Assembly: GCA_021849425.1 (NCBI GenBank)
Contig: JAJZSY010000001.1
Span: forward strand, 186,001 to 250,000
Length of the DNA stretch: 64,000 nt
Source of the DNA: Pseudomonadota bacterium
Lineage (GTDB): Bacteria; Pseudomonadota; Alphaproteobacteria; Acetobacterales; Acetobacteraceae
Direction: 5' to 3'
Within the stretch, counting starts at the first letter, position 1, and each line of letters starts with the position of its first letter. The notes below the pieces were generated by a model that did not search any database, was not told where the DNA came from, and saw nothing but the letters and a program-made list of their open reading frames with translations. Positions 10,532 through 18,867 of this stretch are shown here, piece by piece. The translations under genes and the position numbers were made by a program.

Positions 10532-11419
10532 ATGAACTGGGACCGGATCAGGATTTTCCTCGCGATCGCGCGGCAGGGCCAGATTCTCGGCGCGGCGCGG
10601 CAGCTCAGGCTCAACCACGCGACGGTGGGGCGGCAGCTTTCGGCGCTGGAGGCGGAGCTGGGGGCGACGCTGTTCGAGCGGCATACCGGCGGCTGCACGC
10701 TGACCGGGGCGGGCGAGGCGCTGCTGGTCGCCGCCGAGCGGGCGGAGTCGGAGTTCCTGCGCGTCGGCACCGCGCTGGCGGGAACAGCGGAGACGGTTTC
10801 GGGCGTGGTGCGCGTCGGCGCGCCGGACGGGCTCGGCAATTATTTCCTCGCCCGCGAGCTGGGCGCGCTGGCGGCGCTGCACCCGGAACTGACGATCCAG
10901 CTGGTGCCGCTGCCGCGCACCTTTTCGCTGTCGCGGCGGGAGGCGGACCTGGTGATCACGCTGGAGCGGCCGGTTCAGGGGCGGCTCGTGGTGCGCAAGC
11001 TCGCGGACTATACGCTCAGCGTCTATGCCGCCGCATCCTATCTCGCGCGCTGCGCGCCGATCCTGCGGCAGGAGGACCTCGCCGGGCATCTGTTCGTCAC
11101 CCATGTCGAGGAGCTGGCCTACAGCCCGGCGCTCGACTACGCGGCGACGCTGGGGCGGATCATGCAGCGGCATTTCGAGTGCGGCAGCGTGGTCGGCCAG
11201 ATGGAGGCGGTGCGGGCGGGGCATGGCATCGGCATCCTGCACGACTACGCCGCCGCCGGGTTTCCCGAGCTGCGACGGCTGGTGCCGGAGCTGCGCTTCA
11301 CCCGCAGCTACTGGCTGATCGCCCATCCCGATACCTACCGGACGCGGCGGGTGAGCGAGGTGGCGCGGCATATCGGCGCGCGGCTCGCGGCGGCGCGCGC
11401 GGAACTGGTGTCGCCCTGA
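10532..11419 (+). CDS. LysR-family transcriptional regulator, divergent from mmsA
   Basis: A 295-residue LysR-type regulator. The N-terminal winged helix-turn-helix is at residues 1-62 ([43 protein letters not shown]). A periplasmic-binding-like effector domain fills the rest. It starts at MNWDR; an ATG 24 bases earlier is possible but is not preceded by a better ribosome site. The 109-base gap to mmsA and the back-to-back arrangement imply that it controls mmsA and itself. No clear T-N11-A palindrome could be fixed in the gap, so the operator is unassigned. The effector is unknown; a semialdehyde or branched-chain intermediate would be logical. Confidence 0.9.
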   Translation: MNWDRIRIFLAIARQGQILGAARQLRLNHATVGRQLSALEAELGATLFERHTGGCTLTGAGEALLVAAERAESEFLRVGTALAGTAETVSGVVRVGAPDGLGNYFLARELGALAALHPELTIQLVPLPRTFSLSRREADLVITLERPVQGRLVVRKLADYTLSVYAAASYLARCAPILRQEDLAGHLFVTHVEELAYSPALDYAATLGRIMQRHFECGSVVGQMEAVRAGHGIGILHDYAAAGFPELRRLVPELRFTRSYWLIAHPDTYRTRRVSEVARHIGARLAAARAELVSP

Positions 11420-11588
11420 TCCGGCGCAATAGCGCGGACCGATACAGTTCGCGCATGAATGTTATGGACAACCAGCATGTTCATCGAAGCGTCACAAAGG
11501 CCCATCTGCATCTCCGTAAGCCGGCTGCTCCCTGCCGGCGGAAACCGACGGAACGGCCGATGAGCCGTCCGCGACATGGAGAAGAGCA

Positions 11589-11813
11589 ATGACAAAGACG
11601 ATGAAGATCATGGCGGCGGTTGCAGGTTTGACGCTGATGACGGCGGGCAGCGCGATGGCTGGCCAGATGCAGGTGAACGGGCAGCCGATCGCCTCCGAGG
11701 CCTCGCACAACAGCACCGTGACGTTCGGCACCAGCGCGACCGCCGGCACCCCGGCCGGCACCCAGACGCCGGTGACGACCTCGCCGGGCTTCACCCCGTT
11801 CGCGGGTAACTGA
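11589..11813 (+). CDS. Small secreted protein, Thr/Ser/Gly-rich, unknown function
   Basis: A 74-residue protein with a clear Sec signal peptide (MTKTMK, a hydrophobic stretch to about residue 18, then GSAMAG with likely cleavage after Ala24). The mature part is about 50 residues, polar and rich in Thr, Ser, Gly and Pro, with no Cys and no recognised domain. GGAGAAGAGCA precedes the ATG. It has its own transcription unit, with about 170 bases upstream and a strong intrinsic terminator 42 bases downstream. That architecture suggests an abundantly made exported protein. No family is recognised. Confidence 0.75.
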   Translation: MTKTMKIMAAVAGLTLMTAGSAMAGQMQVNGQPIASEASHNSTVTFGTSATAGTPAGTQTPVTTSPGFTPFAGN

Positions 11814-11820
11814 CGCCCCG

Positions 11821-11887
11821 TCCCGGCCCGTCCAGGGCCGGGAGACCGACGAAAGGCGGACGTGGCCGGGGCCACGCCCGCCTTTTT
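11821..11887 (+). terminator. Double hairpin ending in a T-run, strong terminator
   Basis: First hairpin at 11821-11843: TCCCGGCCC pairs perfectly with GGGCCGGGA around a 5-base loop. Second hairpin at 11855-11882: GGCGGACGTGGCC pairs with GGCCACGCCCGCC (one A-C mismatch), followed by TTTTT. The second is a textbook Rho-independent terminator for the small secreted protein gene. Confidence 0.9.
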
Positions 11888-11906
11888 CGTGTGTGGGGCG
11901 CGCGCG

Positions 11907-11920
11907 TTGATCGGGATCAA
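11907..11920. promoter_or_regulatory. Perfect FNR/DNR-family box upstream of the efflux operon
   Basis: TTGATCGGGATCAA matches the FNR/ANR/DNR consensus TTGAT-N4-ATCAA at all ten positions. It lies 65 bases before the GTG of the HlyD-type gene and after the previous terminator, so it belongs to the efflux operon. A site centred at -41.5 would put the transcript start near 11955, about 30 bases before the GTG. No fnr/dnr gene is in the window. Confidence 0.7.
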
Positions 11921-11984
11921 TGCGGGCGTGCTGCGGGGCTCGCAGGATCGGCGTCACGACATGCCACCCTGAAGGAGCCGCAAG

Positions 11985-13034
11985 GTGCCGAAACCGCCGC
12001 CGCGAACCGCCCGCCTCGCTTTTGCGGCGGTGCTGCTGGCTGCCGCCCTTGCCACCCTGCTGCTCCGCCTCGACCGGCGGCGGCGCGACACCGCGCTGGT
12101 GTTTTACGGCAATGTCGATATCCGCGAGACGATGCCGGCCTTCGAGGTGAGCGGGCGGGTGAGCCGGCTGCTGGTGCAGGAGGGCGACCGGGTGCGGCGG
12201 GGCGAGGTGCTCGCCACGCTCGACGGCCGGAGCTACGCGGCGGCGCTGGCGCAGGCCGAAGCGGCGATGGCCAGCCGGGCGGCGACGCTGGCGCGGCTGC
12301 TCGCCGGCTCCCGCAAGGAGGAGATCGCCCAGGCCAGGGCGACGATGGACGCGCTGAAGGCGCAGGCGGACAACGATGACAGGGTGTATCGCCGGCTGGC
12401 GGCGCTGAGCCGCAAGCGCGCCGCGAGCGTGCAGGACCGCGACAATGCGCTGGCCGCGTTCCGTACGGCGCGGGACCAGTATCGGGCCGCGGTGCAGACC
12501 TATATCCTGGCGGTGAAGGGGCCGCGCGCCGAGGACATCGCCGCCGCCCGCGCCGGGCTGCGGGAGGCGCGCGCCGCCGTCGTCCTCGCGCGGCGCAACC
12601 TTGACGAGACCAGGCTGCATGCGCCGGCGGACGGCGTGATCGAGGATCGTATCCTGGAGCCGGGCGACATGGCCTCGCCGGCCACGCCCGTCTTCACCAT
12701 CGCCCTGCCCTCCCCGCTCTGGGTGCGCGCCTATGTGCCCGAAACGGCACTCGGGCGGCTGCGCCCCGGCATGGCGGCCACCGTGAGCACCGACAGTTTT
12801 CCGGGCACGCGCTATCGCGGCTGGGTCGGGTTCATCTCGCCCACCGCCGAGTTCACGCCGCGGACGATCGAAAGCCCGGACCTGCGGACGGCGCTGGTCT
12901 ATCGCATCCGGGTGTTCGTCTGCGATCCGCGCGGGCAGTTGCGGCTGGGCATGCCGGCGACGGTGCGGATCGGGCCGGCGGCGCCCGATGCCGGCGCGGC
13001 CGGCTGCGGGGGCGGGGATGACGGCGGAGACTGA
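11985..13034 (+). CDS. HlyD/YbhG-type periplasmic adaptor of an ABC efflux system
   Basis: A 349-residue membrane fusion protein. It has one N-terminal transmembrane anchor (residues 8-27), then a biotinyl-lipoyl-like half (FYGNVDIRETMPAFEVSGRVSRLLVQEGDRVRRGEVLATLD). A long alpha-helical hairpin spans about residues 85-195, and the second lipoyl half (LHAPADGVIEDRILEPGDMASPATPVFTI) and a beta-barrel domain follow. This is the order of E. coli YbhG. It starts with GTG after AAGGAG. Its 3' end overlaps the ATPase gene by 17 bases, and two permease genes follow, matching the ybhGFSR layout. It should couple the inner-membrane pump to an outer-membrane channel; none is encoded nearby. A perfect FNR box precedes it. 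Confidence 0.9.
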   Translation: MPKPPPRTARLAFAAVLLAAALATLLLRLDRRRRDTALVFYGNVDIRETMPAFEVSGRVSRLLVQEGDRVRRGEVLATLDGRSYAAALAQAEAAMASRAATLARLLAGSRKEEIAQARATMDALKAQADNDDRVYRRLAALSRKRAASVQDRDNALAAFRTARDQYRAAVQTYILAVKGPRAEDIAAARAGLREARAAVVLARRNLDETRLHAPADGVIEDRILEPGDMASPATPVFTIALPSPLWVRAYVPETALGRLRPGMAATVSTDSFPGTRYRGWVGFISPTAEFTPRTIESPDLRTALVYRIRVFVCDPRGQLRLGMPATVRIGPAAPDAGAAGCGGGDDGGD

Positions 13035-14772
13035 CGGGGCGGCGCTGCGCCTCGACCGGGTCTGCCGGCGGTTCAGCGCCGGCGGGCGGGAAATCGCGGC
13101 GGTGGAGGAGGTCAGCGCCGTGGTCGCGCAAGGCGGGATCACCGGGCTGATCGGCGCCGATGGCGCGGGCAAGACCACGCTGATGCGGCTGATCGCCGGG
13201 CTGCTGCGGCCGGATCGCGGCGCGATCGAGGTGCTCGGCATCGATGTGCGGCGCGATCCGCTCGCGGTGCAGGGGCGCATCGGCTACATGCCGCAGCGCT
13301 TCGGGCTGTACGAGGAGCTGACGGTTCGGGAGAATCTCGACCTCTACGCCGATCTGCACGGGGTTGCGCCGGCGGCGCGGGCGGCGCGCTATGCCGGGCT
13401 GATGGCGATGACCGGGCTCGAACCCTTCACCGCGCGGCGGGCGGGGCGGCTTTCGGGCGGGATGAAGCAGAAGCTCGGCCTGGCCTGCACGCTGGTGCAG
13501 CCGCCGCGCCTGCTGCTGCTCGACGAGCCGACCGTGGGCGTCGATCCGGTCTCGCGGCGGGAATTGTGGGAGATCATCGACCGGCTGACCACGGACGAGG
13601 GGGTGACGGTGCTGTTCAGCACCGCCTATCTCGACGAGGCGGCGCGCTGCCGCGACGTGTTGCTGCTGCATGAGGGGCGGCTGCTGGCGCAGGGGAAGCC
13701 GGCGCGCTTCACCGCGCCGATGGCGGGGCGGACCTTTCGCGTCGCCGCGCCCGAGAGCGGGCGGCGGCGGCTGCAGGCGCGGCTCGCCGCGGCACCGGGG
13801 GTGATCGACACCGTGATCGAGGGGCGGTTCGTGCGGGTGGTGAGCGAGGCCGCCCCCTGGACGCCGCCGCCGGGGATCGAGGCGGTGGCGGTGGCGCCGC
13901 GCTTCGAGGACGGGTTCGTCGACGAACTGCTTCGCCTGCGCGGGGGGGCGGCAACGCCTTCGGCCACCTCCCCTGCCCCGCCGACGCCGCCCCCAGAGCC
14001 AGCGAAGACCGTCATCGCAGTGGAGCGGCTGACGCGGCGGTTCGGCGATTTCACCGCGGTCGATGCCGTGAGTTTCGAGGTGCGGCGGGGCGAGATTTTC
14101 GGCCTGCTCGGGGCCAACGGGGCGGGAAAATCGACCACGTTCCGCATGTTGTGCGGCCTGCTGCCGGCGAGCGGCGGGCGGCTCGACGTCGCCGGCTACG
14201 ATCTGCGGCGCGCGCGGGCGGCGGCTCGCGGGCGGATTGGCTACATGGCGCAGAAATTCTCGCTCTATGGCGACCTCACCGTGGCGCAGAACCTGGCGTT
14301 CTTCGCCAGCGCCTATGGGCTGCGCGGCGGGCGGCGGGCGGCGCGGATCGGCTGGGCGCTGGCGGAATTCGGGCTTGGCGGGATGCGCGAGGCCGCCGCG
14401 CGCGACCTCGCGCTCGGCTATCGCCAGCGCCTCGCTCTTGCCGCGGCGCTGATGCACGCGCCGGACATCCTGTTTCTCGACGAGCCGACCTCGGGCGTCG
14501 ATCCGCTGGCGCGGCGGGAGTTCTGGCGGCGGATCGGCGCGCTGGCGGAGGACGGGGTGACGGTGCTGGTCACCACCCATTTCATGGAAGAGGCCGAGTA
14601 TTGCGACCGGCTGGTGATCATGGCGCAGGGGCGGATTCTGGCCGAAGGCACGCCGGGCGAGATCCGCGCCGGGGCGGCGGATGCGGCGCGGCCCGACCCG
14701 ACGATGGAGGACGCGTTTGTCGCCGTGATCGGGGCCGCGAGTGGGGCCGTAGCCGCGGAGACGGTCGCATGA
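13018..14772 (+). CDS. Tandem-domain ABC transporter ATPase (YbhF-like)
   Basis: A 584-residue cytoplasmic ATPase with two fused nucleotide-binding domains. Domain 1 has Walker A GADGAGKTT (near residue 49), signature LSGGMKQKLGLA and Walker B LLLLDEPTVGVD. A linker rich in Pro/Ala (about residues 318-335) follows. Domain 2 has Walker A GANGAGKST, a degenerate signature (LALGYRQRLALA in place of LSGGQ) and Walker B ILFLDEPTSGVD. E. coli YbhF has the same fused layout. The ATG lies inside the end of the adaptor gene and its stop overlaps the next permease start (ATGA), so all are co-translated. The altered second signature may make that site slow or regulatory. Confidence 0.92.
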   Translation: MTAETDGAALRLDRVCRRFSAGGREIAAVEEVSAVVAQGGITGLIGADGAGKTTLMRLIAGLLRPDRGAIEVLGIDVRRDPLAVQGRIGYMPQRFGLYEELTVRENLDLYADLHGVAPAARAARYAGLMAMTGLEPFTARRAGRLSGGMKQKLGLACTLVQPPRLLLLDEPTVGVDPVSRRELWEIIDRLTTDEGVTVLFSTAYLDEAARCRDVLLLHEGRLLAQGKPARFTAPMAGRTFRVAAPESGRRRLQARLAAAPGVIDTVIEGRFVRVVSEAAPWTPPPGIEAVAVAPRFEDGFVDELLRLRGGAATPSATSPAPPTPPPEPAKTVIAVERLTRRFGDFTAVDAVSFEVRRGEIFGLLGANGAGKSTTFRMLCGLLPASGGRLDVAGYDLRRARAAARGRIGYMAQKFSLYGDLTVAQNLAFFASAYGLRGGRRAARIGWALAEFGLGGMREAAARDLALGYRQRLALAAALMHAPDILFLDEPTSGVDPLARREFWRRIGALAEDGVTVLVTTHFMEEAEYCDRLVIMAQGRILAEGTPGEIRAGAADAARPDPTMEDAFVAVIGAASGAVAAETVA

Positions 14773-15893
14773 ACGGCGCGGCGTGGCGGCGGGTGCGCGG
14801 GCTGATGCGCAAGGAGGCGGTGCAAATTTGGCGCGATCCGTCGGCGCTGGCCATCGCCTTCCTGCTGCCGGCGATCCTGCTCTGGCTGTTCGGCTATGGC
14901 GTGACGCTGGATGCGCGGCGGGTGCCGCTCGGCATTGTGGTGGAGCGGCCGGGCGCGCTGGCGGCGAGCTTCACCGCCGGGTTCGACCGCTCGCGCTATT
15001 TCGCGCCGCATCGCTACCTGAGCGGGCGGGACGCGGAGCAGGCGATGGCGGCGGGCAAGGTGAGCGGCATCGTCTGGCTGCGCGCCGATTTCGGGCGGCA
15101 GGCGCGCACGGCGCGGGGCGCGCCGGTCGGCGTCGTCATTGACGGGGTCGATGCCAACACCGCGCGGCTGGTCGAGGGCTATGTCCAGCAGGTGTGGGCC
15201 GGATGGGTCGCAGCGGCGGCGGCGCGGCAGGGCGAGCGCGACGCCTTGCCGCTCGACATCCGCCCGCGCGTGCGGTTCAACCCCTCGGTCAACAGCCGGC
15301 ATTATCTGATCCCCGGCCTGATCGCGCTGATCATGACGCTGACCGGCGCGCTGCTGACCGCCCTCGTCATCGCCCGCGAATGGGAGCGCGGGACGATGGA
15401 GGCGCTGATGGTCACACCGGTGACGCTGCGCGACATCCTGGTCGCCAAGCTGGTGCCGTATTTCGCGCTCGGCATGGGCGGGATGTTCGGCTCGGTCGGC
15501 ATCGCGGTGTTCCTGTTCGGCGTCCCGCTGCGCGGCTCGATGCTGGTGCTCAGCTTCTGCGCCGCGCTGTTCATGCTCGCCGCCCTCGGCATGGGGCTGC
15601 TGATCTCGACGGTGGCGCGCAACCAGTTCGTCGCCGGGCAGCTCGCGCTGATCACCACCTTCCTGCCGGCCTTCATCCTGTCCGGCTTCGTGTTCGACCT
15701 GCACAGCACGCCGGGCTTCGTGCAGGCGATTTCGCATGTGGTGGCGGCGCGATATTTCATTGCGATATTGCAATCTGTTTTTCTCGCCGGCGATGTCTGG
15801 GCGGTGATCCTGCCGAACGCGGCGGCACTCGCACTGCTCGCGGCGATCTTTCTCGCGCTCGCGCGGGCGCTGTCGCGCAAGCGGCTGGACTAG
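14769..15893 (+). CDS. ABC-2 type permease (YbhS-like)
   Basis: A 374-residue inner-membrane subunit of the ABC-2 family. It has an N-terminal helix (LAIAFLLPAILLWLFGYGVTL, residues 28-48), a large periplasmic domain (about residues 50-175), then five C-terminal helices starting at LIPGLIALIMTLTGALLTALVIAREWERGTMEALMVTP, the hallmark of YhhJ/YbhS/YbhR permeases. Its ATG overlaps the ATPase stop by 4 bases, although the frame is open much further upstream inside the ATPase. It forms a heterodimer with the next permease. Relatives export drugs, cations or unknown compounds, so the substrate cannot be read. Confidence 0.92.
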   Translation: MNGAAWRRVRGLMRKEAVQIWRDPSALAIAFLLPAILLWLFGYGVTLDARRVPLGIVVERPGALAASFTAGFDRSRYFAPHRYLSGRDAEQAMAAGKVSGIVWLRADFGRQARTARGAPVGVVIDGVDANTARLVEGYVQQVWAGWVAAAAARQGERDALPLDIRPRVRFNPSVNSRHYLIPGLIALIMTLTGALLTALVIAREWERGTMEALMVTPVTLRDILVAKLVPYFALGMGGMFGSVGIAVFLFGVPLRGSMLVLSFCAALFMLAALGMGLLISTVARNQFVAGQLALITTFLPAFILSGFVFDLHSTPGFVQAISHVVAARYFIAILQSVFLAGDVWAVILPNAAALALLAAIFLALARALSRKRLD

Positions 15894-15899
15894 CCACGC

Positions 15900-17006
15900 A
15901 TGGCGCGCATCATCGCCCTCATCGTCAAGGAGTTGCAGGCGATCCTGCGCGACCGCAGGGGACGGGTGGTGCTGTTCGCCGCCCCGCTGATCCAGCTGAT
16001 GGTGTTCGGCTATGCCGCGACCTTCGACCTCAACCGCGTGCCGGTCGCGATCTATGACCAGGATGGCAGCGAGGCCTCGCGGCAACTGGTGGCGCGGTTT
16101 CTCGGCGCGCCCGCCTTCGCGCTGGCCGACACGCTGCGCTCCGACCGCCGGATCGACGCGCTGATCGATTCCCGCGCGGTGCAGATGGTGCTGGTGATCG
16201 GCCGGCATTTCACCCGCGATCTGCTGCGCGGGCGTGCGGCGCCGGTGCAGGTGATCGTGGATGGGCGGAATTCCAACACCGCGCTGATCATCGTGGGATA
16301 TGCGAACACGATCCTCACCGGCTTCGGCGATGACTGGCGGGCGGCGCGCGGCGGGCGGGGGCCGCCGGCGCATCTGGTGATGCGGGCGCGCTACAATCCG
16401 GCGCTGCGCTCGCAATGGTTCGTCGTGCCGGGGATCGTGGCGCTGCTCACCCAGGTGGTGACACTCGTGGTGATCGGGCTGTCGGTCGCGCGCGAGCGCG
16501 AGGCGGGGACGTTCGACCAGTTGCTGGTGACACCGCTCACACCGCTCGACATCCTGATCGGCAAGAGCGTGCCGGGGCTGCTGATCGGCATGGTGGAGGC
16601 GAGCGTGATCGTGCTGGCCGCGGTGTTCTGGTTCCATGTGCCGCTGCGCGGGAGCATCGGCGCGCTTTATGCCGGGCTGCTGCTGTTCGTCACCGCCGTC
16701 ACCGGCGTGGGGCTGGCGATTTCGGCGGTGTCGGCAACCCAGCAGCAGGCGCTGCTCGGCGCGTTCCTGTTCATGGTGCCCTCGGTCATTCTCTCGGGCT
16801 TCGCGACGCCGATCGCCAACATGCCGCTCTGGGTCGAGCGGATCACGCTGGTCAATCCGCTGCGCTACATGCTGGTGATCGTGCGCGCCACCTTTCTCGA
16901 AGGCGCCGGATTCGCGACGCTCGCCGGCCAGTTCTGGCCGATGGCGGCGATCGGCGCGGTCAATCTCGGCCTCGCCGCCTGGCTGTTCCGCAAGCGGAGC
17001 ACATGA
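15900..17006 (+). CDS. ABC-2 type permease (YbhR-like)
   Basis: A 368-residue partner of the preceding permease, with the same topology: a first helix near VVLFAAPLIQLMVFGYAATF (residues 22-41), a periplasmic domain, and a C-terminal membrane domain beginning QWFVVPGIVALLTQVVTLVVIGLSVAREREAGTFDQLLVTPL. It starts 6 bases after the YbhS-like stop. It ends the efflux operon: 15 bases after its stop an FNR-like box opens the promoter region of hcp. Read-through into hcp is possible since no terminator hairpin is seen between them. Confidence 0.92.
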   Translation: MARIIALIVKELQAILRDRRGRVVLFAAPLIQLMVFGYAATFDLNRVPVAIYDQDGSEASRQLVARFLGAPAFALADTLRSDRRIDALIDSRAVQMVLVIGRHFTRDLLRGRAAPVQVIVDGRNSNTALIIVGYANTILTGFGDDWRAARGGRGPPAHLVMRARYNPALRSQWFVVPGIVALLTQVVTLVVIGLSVAREREAGTFDQLLVTPLTPLDILIGKSVPGLLIGMVEASVIVLAAVFWFHVPLRGSIGALYAGLLLFVTAVTGVGLAISAVSATQQQALLGAFLFMVPSVILSGFATPIANMPLWVERITLVNPLRYMLVIVRATFLEGAGFATLAGQFWPMAAIGAVNLGLAAWLFRKRST

Positions 17007-17020
17007 TTTTCCGCCCGCAT

Positions 17021-17034
17021 GATCCAGATCAAGG
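17021..17034. promoter_or_regulatory. FNR/DNR-family box in the hcp promoter region
   Basis: ATGATCCAGATCAA matches TTGAT-N4-ATCAA at nine of ten positions. It is centred at 17027.5, 32.5 bases before the centre of the NsrR-like box. If it sits at -41.5, transcription starts near 17069, right under the NsrR box. Confidence 0.6.
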
Positions 17035-17048
17035 CGGCCCGGAATTCT

Positions 17049-17071
17049 AACATGCATTTGAAATACACCTT
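17049..17071. promoter_or_regulatory. NsrR operator candidate before hcp
   Basis: An 11-1-11 imperfect palindrome whose halves are AACATGCATTT and AAATACACCTT, close to the enterobacterial NsrR consensus built from AAGATGCATTT half-sites. It lies 58 bases before the hcp start, and an NsrR gene lies two genes downstream. It would cover the -10 region and start point if the FNR-like box is at -41.5, a typical repressor position. Confidence 0.7.
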
Positions 17072-17129
17072 TTGACGCCGGCCCGACGGCCCCGCGCGGG
17101 AGGACCACCAGCGAAGGGATTTCAGATTC

Positions 17130-18803
17130 ATGTTTTGCTTTCAGTGCGAACAGACGATGCGCTCCGAGACGGGGGCTGCCGGTTGCGGCGGGCCGAAAGG
17201 CGTGTGCGGCAAGGACGAGGCGACGGCCGATCTGCAGGATGTGCTGATCCATCAGCTCAAGGGCATCGGCCAGTACGCCGTGCGGTTGCAGGCGCTGGGG
17301 CGGCGGGATGCCGAGGCGGACAGTTTCGTTCTGTATGCCCTGTTCACCACGCTCACCAACGTGAATTTCAACCGGACCCGCTTCGTCGAGATGATCGCCA
17401 CGGCGGCGCGGCTGCGCGATCGGCTGCGCGACGCCTATGCCGAGGCGGCGCGCGAGGCCGGGCGGACGCCGGAGGCGCTGGGCGGGCCGGCTTCGTTCGT
17501 CCCCGCCGACTCGCTGGTGGGGCTGCTGGCGCAGGCGAATCTCGCCGGCGTGCGCGCCGGGGCGGAGGCGGTGGGCGAGGACGTGATCGGCATGCGCGCG
17601 CTGCTGCTCTATGGGCTCAAGGGGGTTGCCGCCTATGCCCATCATGCCGAGGTGCTGGGCGAGACCCGCGCGGCGATCGCCGACGGGGTGGCGAGGGTGC
17701 TCGACCTGCTGGCCGGCGAGCCGGTCGATCTCGAAGCGATGCTGGAGGAGGCGCTGGCGCTCGGCCGCGTCAATTTCACCGTGATGGAAGCGCTCGATGC
17801 GGCGAATACCGGCGCCTATGGCACGCCGGCGCCGACGCCGGTGCGGATCACGCCGGTCGAGGGCAAGGCGATCCTGGTGTCGGGGCACGATCTGCGCGAC
17901 CTGCACGCGATTCTGGAGGCGACGAGGGATACCGGCATCAACGTCTATACCCATGGCGAGATGCTGCCGGCGCACGGCTATCCGAAGCTGCGCGCCTATC
18001 CGCATCTCGCCGGCAATTACGGCACCGCCTGGCAGAACCAGCAGATCGAGTTCGCCGCCTTCCCCGGCCCGATCGTGATGACCTCGAACTGCCTGATCGA
18101 GCCGCAGCCGCTGTATCGCAACCGCATCTTCACCGCAGGGCCGGTGGGCTGGCCGGGGCTGCGGCATATCGCCGATGGCGATTTCGCGCCGGTGGTGCAG
18201 GCGGCGAAGGCGCTGCCGGGCTTCACCCGCAGCGAGCCGGAGCGGACGGTGACCACCGGCTTCGGGCGCGCGGCCGTGCTGGGGACGGCGGAGCAGGTGA
18301 TCGGGGCGGTGAAATCCGGCGCGATCCGGCATTTTTTCCTGATCGGCGGCTGCGACGGCGCGGCGCCGGGGCGCAATTATTACACCGAGTTCGCCGAGCA
18401 GGCGCCGACGGATACGGTGGTGATGACGCTGGGCTGCGGCAAGTACCGGTTCAACACGCATGAGTTCGGCACGATCGGCGGGCTGCCGCGGCTGCTCGAT
18501 ATCGGCCAGTGCAACGACGCCTATTCGGCGCTGGTGATCGCCCAGGCGCTGGCCGGCGCGTTTGGCTGCGGGGTGAACGAGCTGCCGCTGTCGCTGGTGG
18601 TTTCGTGGTTCGAGCAGAAGGCGGCGGCGGTATTCCTGACGCTGCTCGCCCTCGGGGTGCGGAATGTGCGGCTCGGGCCGACGCTGCCGGGCTTTCTGAC
18701 TCCGGCGCTGCTCGACATTCTGGTGACCCGCTTCGGGGTGCGGCCGATCACCTCGGCTTCGGCCGACCTTGCCGACGCGCTGGCGCCGAAGGCGGCGGCC
18801 TGA
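17130..18803 (+). CDS. hcp: Hydroxylamine reductase / hybrid-cluster protein (prismane)
   Basis: A 557-residue iron-sulfur protein. In E. coli Hcp acts as a high-affinity NO reductase and protein S-nitrosylase and reduces hydroxylamine in vitro. The N-terminal cluster cysteines are Cys3, Cys6, Cys19 and Cys26 (CX2CX12CX6C), the wide spacing of the E. coli-like group rather than the tight spacing of clostridial/Desulfovibrio types. Hybrid-cluster ligands are recognisable in the C-terminal half: GGCDGA, the LGCGKYRFN cysteine, and CNDAYSA. Full length. A reductase gene follows after 64 bases and nsrR after that, giving a self-contained NO-response operon. FNR-like and NsrR-like boxes lie in the 123 bases upstream. 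Confidence 0.96.
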   Translation: MFCFQCEQTMRSETGAAGCGGPKGVCGKDEATADLQDVLIHQLKGIGQYAVRLQALGRRDAEADSFVLYALFTTLTNVNFNRTRFVEMIATAARLRDRLRDAYAEAAREAGRTPEALGGPASFVPADSLVGLLAQANLAGVRAGAEAVGEDVIGMRALLLYGLKGVAAYAHHAEVLGETRAAIADGVARVLDLLAGEPVDLEAMLEEALALGRVNFTVMEALDAANTGAYGTPAPTPVRITPVEGKAILVSGHDLRDLHAILEATRDTGINVYTHGEMLPAHGYPKLRAYPHLAGNYGTAWQNQQIEFAAFPGPIVMTSNCLIEPQPLYRNRIFTAGPVGWPGLRHIADGDFAPVVQAAKALPGFTRSEPERTVTTGFGRAAVLGTAEQVIGAVKSGAIRHFFLIGGCDGAAPGRNYYTEFAEQAPTDTVVMTLGCGKYRFNTHEFGTIGGLPRLLDIGQCNDAYSALVIAQALAGAFGCGVNELPLSLVVSWFEQKAAAVFLTLLALGVRNVRLGPTLPGFLTPALLDILVTRFGVRPITSASADLADALAPKAAA

Positions 18804-18867
18804 GCTTATCCATGCCGGGGCGCGCACCCGCCGCCCCGGCTCCCGCATCCGAACCTGGACCCGAGCG

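Noticed and set aside
13958-14020. Break between two ATPase genes
   Set aside because: The Pro/Ala-rich stretch is an in-frame linker; both domains are in one continuous frame, as in YbhF.
17051-17130. TTGACG at 17072 as the -35 element of hcp
   Set aside because: No acceptable -10 lies 16-18 bases downstream, and the FNR/NsrR geometry predicts the transcript start earlier.
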